From Brachionus manjavacas (Eukaryota; Rotifera; Eurotatoria; Ploima; Brachionidae), in assembly GCA_019054805.1 (NCBI GenBank), contig JAHQIY010000006.1, forward strand, positions 5,332,001-5,396,000: DNA of 64,000 nt, read 5' to 3'. The translations under genes were made by a program, and so were the position numbers. Positions 46,741 through 57,021 of this stretch are shown in pieces. The first letter of the stretch is position 1; each line of letters begins with the position of its first letter. A model generated the notes under the pieces. That model saw only the letters and a program-made list of their open reading frames with translations. It did no database searches and was not told the origin of the DNA.

Positions 46741-47900
46741 TAACGGGTGACAACTTAAAATCGAGACGAACTTTAAGTATCACTTGCAATGCTATTTTAA
46801 TTTTTTTTTAAATCTCGTCCATGTTCTTGTAGTAAATTTAATTTAAATAGAATAAAAAAAAAATATTCAATTTGAATTAAAAATGACCAAAATAAATTCA
46901 TCTAAAGAAGAGGCCCTAAGAATTCTAAGAAATCTAACTCAACAACCTAAAAAAAGCTTTTGATCACTAAGACAACATCAGTCAGCGTCAAGCAGCCAAA
47001 AAGTTTGATATAAGCCATCAAATGGTCTAAAAATTTTTGAAGAAGCTTCAAATAACACCCAGAAAAAAGATGAAAAATCCCTGACCGAACCGAAACGCAA
47101 AAAAAAGTAGCTACAGTTAAATGTAGAAATTTGTATTTAAAAAATCCAAATATTTCCTTGATTTTAGACGATGAATCCTATTTCACTCTCAGTCATGGTA
47201 AAATCAATGGAAATGATATATTTTACTCGAGTAACATTGCTGCAACACCAGCAAGTTCAAAATATACCCCAGTTAAGAAATTTGAGCAGAAATTACTTGT
47301 TTGGTTGATCATTTCTGAGAGGGGTATTTCGGCGCCAATCATACGAAAAAGTGGACTTGCAGTCAACCAAACTGTCTATTTAGAATTTATAAAGCGTGGA
47401 GTCATTCCTTTTATTAAAAAGCAACATTCAGACGGCAGTTATAAGTTCTGGCCCGGCTTGACGAGCTCTCATTATGCCAATACAGTGGTCAACTACTTGA
47501 TTGACAAAAATATCAAATTTGTGCAAAAATGCGAAAACTCTGCAAATGTGCCAGAAGTACGACCAATTGAAGATTTTTGGTCCATTTTAAAGGAAAAAGT
47601 GTATGGAAATGGCTGGAGAGCAAAAAACTTAGATGAACTTAGGAATAAAATACGACTCTGTACAAGAAATATGGACCAAAATCTCGTATAGGACCTTTTG
47701 ACCTCTACATCTATTTCTTCGACTCAATTATATTCTTTTATCTTTTTCAATAAGAAATGGACTTATTGAAAAAGATAAAAGCATAAATAAAAACTAGAAT
47801 AAAAATGCTGTATTCTCTCAATATTTCGTTTAATTTTGATAAATATTAAAGGAGTTATGACCTTTTAAAGTTCGTCTCGATTTTATGTTGTCACCCGTTA
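46741..47900 (+). mobile_element. Tc1/mariner-type transposon, 1.16 kb, with terminal inverted repeats
   Basis: The ends are inverted copies of a 36-base sequence starting TAACGGGTGACAAC (46741) that match at 35 of 36 positions with the complement ending at 47900. TA at each end fits a TA target duplication. A transposase remnant fills the middle. Inside the 3' part a perfect 20-bp inverted repeat (47735-47754 with 47762-47781, arms starting CTTTTATCTTTTTC) makes a hairpin. Confidence 0.88.
46883..47691 (+). pseudogene. Tc1/mariner transposase, N-terminal frame broken and second Asp lost
   Basis: From the ATG at 46883 the N-terminus reads MTKINSSKEEALRILRNLT, then is broken by stops and shifts. 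The helix-turn-helix QRQAAKKFDISHQMV is in another frame. The catalytic part is open from 47131 to 47691. The first Asp is in LILDDESYF. The second should be WPD but reads FWPGLTSSHYA (Gly at residue 109 of that frame). The third acidic residue is in VRPIEDFW, 37 residues on, as in DD37-type mariners. With the second Asp gone and the N-terminus broken, it cannot be active, though the clean terminal repeats suggest fairly recent movement. Confidence 0.85.
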
Positions 47901-50793
47901 ATTAATTAATTTTCAATGCGGCACTAAAATTTGAAATATACTATTATAAATATTAAAAATGTTTCAAATTAAGCATAAAATATCATAGTATATAGAATGT
48001 TTAATTTTAAAAATTAAATTTTACGAATTCCGTTGAGATCATTTTTTTTGGTCGCTTATCAAAAATTAATATCAGCATCAGAGTTGTTTAAAAGCCACAA
48101 GTCTCAAGTCAAGTCCAAGTCCGAACCAAAGACTCTTATTTAAATAAAAAAAAACAAAATTGATTGAAATGAACATATATTTTTTTTAACATGTATTCTA
48201 AGGAATAACTTATTTCCATCATTGGATATGCTGAGAGAAGATGAGGCCTTCATTTCGACAAGAAAATACCCCTTGAGAATAAGAGCAAAATATCTGAATT
48301 GCATTGAAAATTTATAGACTTGGCTAGATAAAGAGATTGAAAAACAAGAGTCTAAATTACTCGAATTGCTTAAGGAAATCGTCCCAAGTATTCTTAATAA
48401 TGTACTAAAATCCATTTTGAGAACTTAGTAGACTCAATGCCAAAAATAATTAACGACTGTTCAAAAAATAAATTTTAATTGTGAGCGTGGAACTCACCGA
48501 AACTCTAACCCACAAAAGTAAACTGAAATAACAAGAGCCAAAATTTTCTAAACTTAACCCGTTAGGATCGCAGTTTAAATTACTACCACTACCAAAACAC
48601 ATACTTAACCAATAATTGCGGTCTCCGAACGAAATGAATATTTTTTTTAAATATTTTTTCTTAGTTTCTATTTGATAAACGATTTAAAAAAGTTTAAAAA
48701 TTTGAATAAAAATTTTTTTTCTTATTTTTAATTACAAAAATTTATAATTGAACCAGTCCATTAAAAACGGATTGCTTTAATCAATGCACCAAAATTTCTG
48801 AAAAATCACCAATTTTCATTAAACTTATATCAATATTTTTATGTGATATTCTAAAAAAGACAGGTAACTTATAAATGTAATTTTTAATAACAAAAATAAG
48901 GTAACCCATAAAAATTCTGCTCATATACAAAATCATGAAATATAAAATAATTACTAAAAAGCTAAATTTCTATTATTCTTGACTAATTATTTTCTAAAAA
49001 AAATAGAATAGAAAAGAATTGAATTTTGAATATATGTAGACTAAAAGTAATCACTAATGTATAATTTTAATGTTCAATAAATTAAAATAAATTTTTGTTT
49101 TTTTGGAGATATTCAGAATTTATTTTTGAGAGTTGATGTTCATTTTTTGTTTGTGAATTTGAGTCTTATCTATAAACCATTTAAAATCGACCAGTTTGCT
49201 ACTAAAAATATTAAATAAATAAAAAATTTTATTTTGATTATTAATTTTTTTATCAAAACAATATAAATTCAGTAATTTAAATTTTTTATTTAGTAATTTT
49301 GGTGAAAAATGATAAATAATCATTCAAAACGGTTATTACTAAAACACGGACCTCCAGTTTTTAGATAAATTTGGCCTGCAAAAGCGAAAAGATGAAAAAA
49401 GTAGAGGCAAATGTAATGACATATGATTTTTAGACTTTTTTCTTATGAGTCTATCCTACTAATCGAACCAAAAAATCATTAATCAATTTTCTAATTAAAA
49501 AAGAATTGATAGAATAAATACACTAAATATAAAACATCTGTTTAGGGCTGATAGTCCGTATCTTTTTTTTAATTAAAAGCTGATTAATTAACATGAATAA
49601 ATTTAATTGAAAACTAAAAAAAAAATATTTAATTTTGTAAAACTATCGATAGTTTATTTCAGGTTTAAATGGAGGTCAAACCGAATGTGTTACGGTTTAG
49701 ATTTTGGTCTTGCGTGAAAGCTGGTAAAATTCTGTTCTGGAAAAATTTTTGGGGGATAGGTTGCAGAGCTTTTCTTAGGGAGATAAGTATGGGTCCATAG
49801 ATTTGTATTAAGACTTTTTCAATTTAAACTTAAATGGAGGTAAGACTCACTTTCAAATTTTTGTATTTTTTGTAATAATCATACACTTTGGCTTCATACC
49901 CTACCTCTTTTTAGGTGAAACAATGTCATCGATTTCATTGTCTGTGTCTTAAAAATTGTTGGTTACTGATCGTTGAGTTATTGAAGTTTATGATCCGAGT
50001 CTTGAATCATTTTAAATCAGTAATGTGATAATAAGTTATCTGTCAATTGGTGTTAGGTTTTAGTTTTCTTAATCAATATAGATGAGCATCAAGATATTCA
50101 AAAATTATATTTGTGGAATTATTTTATCTTTAATCGAAAAAATTTTTTCTTAATAAAAATTTATTTTTAATAAACCATTTTATCTTTTTTCAAATAAGAT
50201 CTTTTTTTTAGGAATTCTTCCAAGGCTTATCTTTGTCTTATTTTTCTGTAATTCTATTTTTTCCTTTTGATTTTTTTAACTTTACTTTTTGACTTTTTTT
50301 ATTTTACATTTAATTTTATATTTTAATCTGAAGGAGCTTTAGCTCGGTAAGAAAACAAATCGAAAAAAAAAATAAAATACTACAATGAAAATAAGCCAAA
50401 AAGAAGAAACTTTCTTAGAAAATTATTAAAAATAAATATTATTTTTGAAAAATTCTTGAAGAATAGACAGAATGTAGTTTTTTCCAAAAGGTTTTATTTA
50501 ACTTAGCGAAATTAAGAATAAGATCAGTAATTCGGTATTTTAATTTTTTTTTAAGAAGAAAGACAATCAATTAAATAATAGAAATCAATAAAAGCAATGA
50601 GTATAAATCTTGAAACTTAATTTTTTGTTTGGGTTAAAAATGAGCCATTATGACCGACAATCGAATACTAAATATTACAATCATTATAATCATTTAAATG
50701 TTATATTTTATTATTAAAAATCATTTAAGTTTAAAAATTATCAATAAAAAGTCTCGTTAAAATTTTGATTAAAAAATTTAAATAAATTGAAAT
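47901..50793. other. Gene-poor stretch between mariner and S8
   Basis: It contains a possible decayed coding block (48190-48428, separate entry), the 3'-tail motif near 48552-48580, two copies of a TTAAATGGAGGT word (about 49670 and 49832), and a LINE-like tail near 50330-50350. None is a supported gene. Confidence 0.5.
48190..48428 (+). pseudogene. Unrecognised decayed coding block
   Basis: The + strand gives about 79 codons (LREDEAFISTRKYPLRIRAK, then WLDKEIEKQESKLLELL and IVPSILNNVLKSILRT) with one stop at about 48319. The amphipathic, Glu/Lys/Leu-rich composition is unlike the random A/T frames nearby, so it may be a piece of an old gene or transposon. I do not recognise a family. Confidence 0.3.
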
Positions 50794-53533
50794 TTATTTT
50801 TTGATGAAACTACTCATCATTTCAATGGGAATTGGGAAAATAATTGTTGAATTCTTTTCTGCTGAAATATTTGTCAAAGTTTGCAAGTATCTGAGTTGAA
50901 GAGCAATTGGACTTTGATTTATGGTATCGGCAGCTTGTTTTAATGCTACAGAAGCTTTCTGCTCTCCTTCAGCTGCAATCACCTTAGCCCTGGCTTCACG
51001 TGTAGACTCAGCTTCAGTTGCCATAGCGCGTTGCATTTGCACTGGAAGTCTTACATCTTTCCTGAAAATAATAATTAATATTTATGTTTTTAAATTAAAT
51101 TCAAAAATTACACTTCAACTCGTTCTACTTTAACTCCCCTTTTAAAAAATTAATAAATATCTTTTTTAAAAAAATGAGCAGAATTTATAAAAATATACCA
51201 AATATCTGTCGCAGCATCTAAATATTCCTTTGATTAAATTGTTAGAAAAATCATCTAAAGCAGTTTCTTCGAAATTACCTGAATTAAATTCGAAATATTT
51301 TCTTTATCTTGTAAAATTTCTTGAAGTGTTTTTGTGCCTAGAACATTCCTCAAGGTAGTGGCAGCCAAAAGTCTGGTTGAGTACTGAGCATTTTCAATTT
51401 TTGTTACGGACAAAGTTGGACTGAATATTCTGAAATAAATAACAGCGTCGACTGTTGTTGTAACCGAATCTTTGGTCAAAATTTCTTGCGGTGGTACATC
51501 AAAGGTAACAGTTCTAAATTTAAATTAAAAATCATTTTAAACAGATGATTTGGAAATTTTACAAACCTAAGATCAATTGAAGTAATTGTATCAATGCATG
51601 GTAGAATAAAAAATAAGCCAGGACCTTTTGCACCTCCTAAACTTCTACCTAATCTAAAAATAACAGCTCTTTCGTATTCTTTGACTATCTTAATTTAAAT
51701 AATATAAGCTTTCAATTTAAATAACTTATCATATTTTACTTTAATACAACAGCACAAACTAATTGGAAATGTCAAAACAACCAAAACATATGAAAAGCCA
51801 ATAAGTAGGTAACCGCAAGCACCAAATCCTTCCGAGGAGGCGTCTGATTCTTTAAATAAATTAGATATATTTAAATTCTAATAAACCAAAAATACCCGCA
51901 TTGAATTTTTCAGAATCTTTATTTTTCATTTCCAAATTAAGGGCTTCTGGTTCATAAACTTGATTTTGCATTAGGTTTGAGTTTTCTACTTTATTATTTC
52001 TCTTTAGGAAAAAATAATCAAATTTTTTTAATAAGTTTTTAAATAATGTCGAGTAAATTTCTAATTTTAAAAATCGCTTGGATTTTTATAGAAAAAAATT
52101 TTATTAGGTTATATATTTTAATTTCGTAAAATACTTTGTTTGAATCATTACAAGAATAAACCGTTATACCTTTAGAGTTACTTTTAACAACTGATGCCAA
52201 TTTAAAACTGTCAATTAAAAAAAAAATAGAAAATATTGTTTTTAAACATACCATTATGAATATGCCTCAATGTTTCTTTTGAATCAAAATTTCAATTATT
52301 AAATCTTGATTTCCAAAAGCTCTTTTTAAATATTTAAATTTAAACCGTTCCATGACTACACCAAAATTAATTAACATTTAAATGATGTAAATAATATAAT
52401 GAATAGGTAGAAAAATCGTCAAACATTCACTAAAATTTGAGTGCATTAAATAATGTTAAAATATTACGTCAATTTTTAAAACCTTAATAAAAAATTATTT
52501 GATAAAAATGTATAATAATTTAAATCTTTTGAAAATTTACGCACTAAGAGTGCATCAAAAAGCCTTAAAATGTTCAGATTGTTTTTTTTTTTAAATAAAG
52601 AGTTAGTTTTATCACATGAAATATATTGTCATTTAATAGAGCACAATCCATATAAATAACCGAATAATAACTAAAGCTTAATAATTTTTTAATTCACTAT
52701 TGATTCAATATTCAGCTTAGAAAAAAACAACCATTATTTTCGACAGGAAAATTTTTAATTTAAAAAAAATTTGCATTTCTTCTATTTGAAATTCGGAAAT
52801 CGATAAATTTTTTAGCGACCTTATTAAATATTTATGGATTAAATAATATTATTCCAACATTTTCATATTTTTTTACAATTAAAATTAGAATTTTTTGTTT
52901 CAATCCAAAGTATCTATAGAATACAATCAGAAAAAATTACTTTTTATAAAAGAATTAAAAAATTTAAAAAACACTTTATTAAAATTTATCCAAATATAAT
53001 TGACCCAAGATATTTTCAAAATATACGCTTAGCTACAGTCACATTTTAAGTAGGTTAATAATTCATTGTTAGAAAATTAAAAATTTTTCTCAACAACAAA
53101 ATAAGAAGCATACCTGAAAAATTAAAAAAATCAAAAAATATTTTTGTTCAAAGTAAGTAACTATTTTTTAGCCTAATAAGCTTGATATTATTTATTGACA
53201 AAAACCGTAGAAAAAATTAATTTTTAAACAAAGCTTTTTTATTTAATACAATGAAATTTTGTCTCTTTACTAAAGGTGTTTAAATATTCCATGTTAATTC
53301 AGGACTCCTGCATATACATTCATTAATTATTTCCCATTATAAAATTAATTAGATGATTTAGATTACTTACGAAATTCTTAAAATCCATGTTGTTCTGTTC
53401 TCTAAGCGAAGCATCGCGAATAGATTTCGATCTTTCACTAATCGATGGGGTAAAAGGCTAAATTAATAATATTTAAAGATAATTAGAGAGCTCAGAAGTA
53501 AGTTACCAACAAAGATGGGTTGGAATAATACAT
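50794..53533 (-). CDS. Stomatin-family gene S8 (nine exons, two far upstream)
   Basis: Exons: 53507-53533, 53371-53457, 51896-52001, 51740-51849, 51567-51688, 51279-51513, 51199-51227, 51112-51138 and 50794-51061, giving 336 residues with every phase matching. The two distal exons (MYYSNPSLL, then a Ser/Arg-rich [16 protein letters not shown]) are joined by inference across 1369 bp, from a TTC|GTAAGT donor to a TTCCTAAAG acceptor. A shorter start at 51971 ([11 protein letters not shown]) is possible. The core follows: hairpin ([16 protein letters not shown], three Cys), [19 protein letters not shown] (one residue shorter than its paralogues), PHB core ([16 protein letters not shown]), a phase-2 W|G intron as in S6, and the helix ending [14 protein letters not shown] membrane scaffold with a phosphorylation-prone N-terminus is a fair guess. 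Confidence 0.82.
52039..52254 (-). CDS. Small ORF with signal-like N-terminus in an S8 intron, doubtful
   Basis: The 71-codon frame begins [20 protein letters not shown], which resembles a signal peptide, and continues [20 protein letters not shown] before turning basic and hydrophobic. It lies inside the proposed long S8 intron on the same strand. No family is recognised; it may be a tiny secreted protein, an exon piece or chance. Confidence 0.2.
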   Translation of the reverse strand: MVCLKTIFSIFFLIDSFKLASVVKSNSKGITVYSCNDSNKVFYEIKIYNLIKFFSIKIQAIFKIRNLLDII

Positions 53534-55341
53534 AGATTGTTTTATTTAATTTTTTTAAATTAATTTTTTTGATTTTAAGAAAATAAGTGCAATTTTTTTT
53601 TTTAAATCGGAATGGATCAATTTATTTTAAATTTAGGGTAATCCTGTTTTGTTTTCAACTTTAAAATTAGGCAGAATTTGAATTAATATCTCAAAATCAC
53701 ATATTTGGAATTTTCCGAAACCGACACCGAAAACCAAGTATCAGTTAGAATTTTGATCTAGATCTTTACAAAACTTGTTTTATCTCGTTGTTTTTAGTAA
53801 AAAAGTTAAACTAAAATAAATATGCTTTGACGAATGTTGAAATAAACAAAAATATTTAAAAAAAATTACATTTAAACTAGCTATATTTGATTTAATTAAA
53901 GCTGCAAATTCGAAACTAAAGTTTTTAGCTACCTTGGCATGAAAATCGAAATTTAACACTCAATATTTTAATAAAAAATGCTGCTTGATTTAATTTTTTA
54001 TGGTTGATCCTCGTAGCTTGTAATAGTCATTATTAAAAATCATTACTTTTGCAAACAATGATTCAAAATTCTTCTTCCCGATAAATTAATAAAAAATTTT
54101 CTGAATTATAATTCCCCATCTATTTTTTCCTATACTATATAGGAAACTATTTAAATATGGTAAAATCCTCTCTAAAATTTGAGTCTTATTTTCTATTTAT
54201 AGATGTTTACAAAATTTCAGCTAAACGATTTTTACAGGAAATATTCTCTTTTGTCTAAAAAATCTAATTAAAAAGGTTTTTTTTAATTTTATAAATATTT
54301 ACCTAGGGTAAATCAAATGTTTGAGTTTTCGAATTTTTTGATTATGGATTGAATAAATCCAACTATTAAAATGCCTTAAATAAAATATAAATAATAAAAA
54401 ATCAATTTTTTTAATTGTACAAAAGAAAAAAACTGAAAAAGTTATTAAAAAAAAAAACAAAAAGTAAAATAAAAATTTAAAAATCTCAATTTTTAATTTC
54501 GAAATCTAATATTTAATGGATGAAATGAAAATTAATCAGGGAAAAAAAATTTAAAAAACCTCATTTTAAAGTATGTTGACCTTTTTTTAATTACTTAAAT
54601 TTTAAAATAACATTTTTGAATTCTAATCTTTTTTAAATGTAGATAAGATAACTTTTTAAATAAATGCACACAATGATTAACTTAAAAATTTCTTTAAAAA
54701 GCGCTTTGAATTTGAATTAATAAGCAATTAAAAAAAAATTTGATTTTTAAAAATATAAATGAGAGAATAATTTATATTTTCCTTAGCATTTATCACTTAT
54801 TTCTTGACTAATTAATTTAATATATATATATATATATATTAGAATTTGCGCTGGTACTAGTTTTTAATTGCTTATTTTTTATTACATTTAAATAATTGTT
54901 TTAACAAAGAATAATTTTTCAGGTCAATTTGTGTAAAATTTTAAAATTAATTAAATTTTTGATTGTTTTTGACGCCATTGGAAACAATTAAAAAAATATG
55001 AAATATCTTTTTCCAATTAAAATAAAGTCCTGATTTAAATTGGCTTTTAAATTTATTTATTTTCCAAAGATAACTCGGAAATCTTAAATCAAAATTCTTT
55101 AACAGTCACTTGATAAAAATAAAAGTTTTTTTTTATTTGAGTGAATAATTTACTAGTAAATTCTAAAATTCTTTTAAAATATTAATTATTTTTAAAATGA
55201 AAGTTTCAAAAAAAAGACAAATTGTTTGTACATGCTTCTCATAATATTTAAATGAGAAAACGTCATAAAATTTCAATAATATTAAAATCATAAACATTAT
55301 TTTTCAAAAAATTGTGATGATCATTTAAAACCAGCAGACAA
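53534..55341. other. Intergenic stretch S8 to SYS1, includes a TA microsatellite
   Basis: AT-rich DNA with a (TA)n run at about 54822-54839. The divergent promoters of S8 (-) and SYS1 (+) must lie here. No other feature is supported. Confidence 0.55.
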
Positions 55342-55875
55342 ATGAGTAAATTCCGCAGTAAAATATGGGACCCTTGGTTAATTATCTCTCAAATTATTTC
55401 AATGCAGTTTCAATTTTACTCAACTCTTCTTTTTTTGAATTTCATGAATGTCCACTTTTTGAACATTTTTAAATCGAATCCGAACAATTTTTACTCACTA
55501 GAGAACATATTCGATTATCGCTTAGTAAATTTTACGAATTCAACCAACACTTTTTTGTGCTTGAATTTTATAACTACATCAATAATGAGGTAACTTATTT
55601 TTATTATTTAAAAATCATGTCTAATTTTTTGAAGCGCACTTTTTCTTTGGAAATTGGTGAATCGGTCTAAGCAATGTCTAGATTTTACTGTCACCATATT
55701 TTCGTATCATATTATCAGTAGTTGGATTTATGTGGGCTCGTTTCCGTCAACATTCATATTTTGGTTTATAATAGTTATAAGTGCCACAGCAATGACGTTA
55801 TTGAGTGAATATCTTTGTATGCAATCAGCACTTAAAGATATACCCTTATCTCTGGTTCCAAGAGCAAATCTTTGA
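55342..55875 (+). CDS. SYS1: SYS1, Golgi integral membrane protein (two exons)
   Basis: Exons 55342-55589 and 55635-55875 are joined across a 45-bp intron (AG|GTAACT to GAAG|C), restoring TTSIMSALFLWKLVNRSKQ; 162 residues in all. Diagnostic pieces are the start MSKFRSKIWDPWLIISQI, SKQCLDFTVTIFSYHII, FPSTFIFWFI and the end SEYLCMQSALKDIPL, all typical of the SYS1 family, with four membrane segments expected. SYS1 recruits the acetylated small GTPase ARFRP1/Arl3 to the trans-Golgi, which in turn brings in Arl1 and golgins. Length is close to the human protein (about 156). The gene stands between S8 and S9 but has no evident link to them. Confidence 0.93.
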
Positions 55876-57021
55876 ATGCAAAAGAATATTTAATTAATCA
55901 TTACAATAATTTTGCTTGAATTTTTATATTTTCTTTTTAAATTTCTCATTGAAAATAAAAATTTAGATATTATTTTAATAATTATTTTATGATTGATATG
56001 ATCAAATATTTTTGATTGCCAATTTAATAAACAGTCTTGGAAGTTTTAAATTATCTCGATTTCTTAATGAGCTTATTAGAAAATATTTTAAATTTCCTAT
56101 AAGTATCATTCTAGATAAGTATTTATTTTTAATTTATTTAAATAATAAGCCGAAATTGCTCAGGCCACTTAGAAAGGATCCATGTCTTTCTTTTTAGTCT
56201 AGCGATTTTAAAATAATTGATGAAAAAGGAATAATTCCTTAAGAAAAAAAGAACAAAGTTAGATATTAATAAAATAAGTAAATAATTAATTAAGCTATCC
56301 ACAGCAAGTTAATTAGGTCCTTTATCCAGACAATTTTTGTTATCTTAGATTATCGGATTTGAATTTAGATCAGAATTTGATTTATTATTTTATGATAGAT
56401 TGTATGTAAGAAAGTTGATTTTTTTTTAATTGGAAGAACTTAAGATAAAATTAATCTAATTTTATTGCACAGAATTTCCTTTACTCATATAAAATTAAAC
56501 AAGTTAATACGATCCATCTTATCGATTTAATCAGAGATAAAATTTGACTGATTTTTTTCTATTAATTGACATTTTGGCATTCAACTCCTCTATGCAGTGA
56601 AAACATTCTCCAATTCATTTGATGTTTAGATTGCTGTGATGCACAAGGCAAAAAGGAATTAAATTTTTTCATATTTTATTCTTAGGAATAAGCTTTAATT
56701 TTAAATTTAATCTTTATTAAATAGCTTTATTTTCATTATTTTGTTAGCCACCAAACAAACTTATTAAAAAAAGTTCAAATAAAATATACTGAGCATTTAA
56801 ACCTCAGCGAGCACGATAAAATGATAATGATTATAAAATATTTGTTTTTATTGAACATCTTAAATTGTTGTTAAATCTAAACTTCAAAAAGCAGAACGAC
56901 TCGGCATAAAAAACAATTTTATCAGGGCTTGAATTTTAAGTTTTAATATTACTTTGTGGAATTATTTTAAAATTTGCTGCTCCTGCAGATTGAAAAGTTT
57001 TCAACTCAAAAATACATAAAA
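55876..57021. other. Intergenic stretch SYS1-S9
   Basis: It contains a short copy of a LINE 3' end at about 56120-56200 (next entry). Otherwise nothing is supported. Confidence 0.5.
56120..56205 (-). repeat. LINE 3'-end remnant (same family as 6541-7345)
   Basis: The word CTCAGGCCACTTAGAAAGGA followed by TCTTTCTTTTTAGTC closely matches the block at about 6577-6620 (CTCAGGCTACCCAGAATGGA, then TCCTTCTTTTTGGCC), including the AT-rich sequence before it. In the first copy the block is the 3' untranslated part of a minus-strand LINE, so this is probably a second, severely truncated copy in the same orientation. Confidence 0.5.

Noticed and set aside
55654..55875. A separate 73-residue membrane protein
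   Set aside because: It is exon 2 of SYS1; the in-frame ATG is internal.
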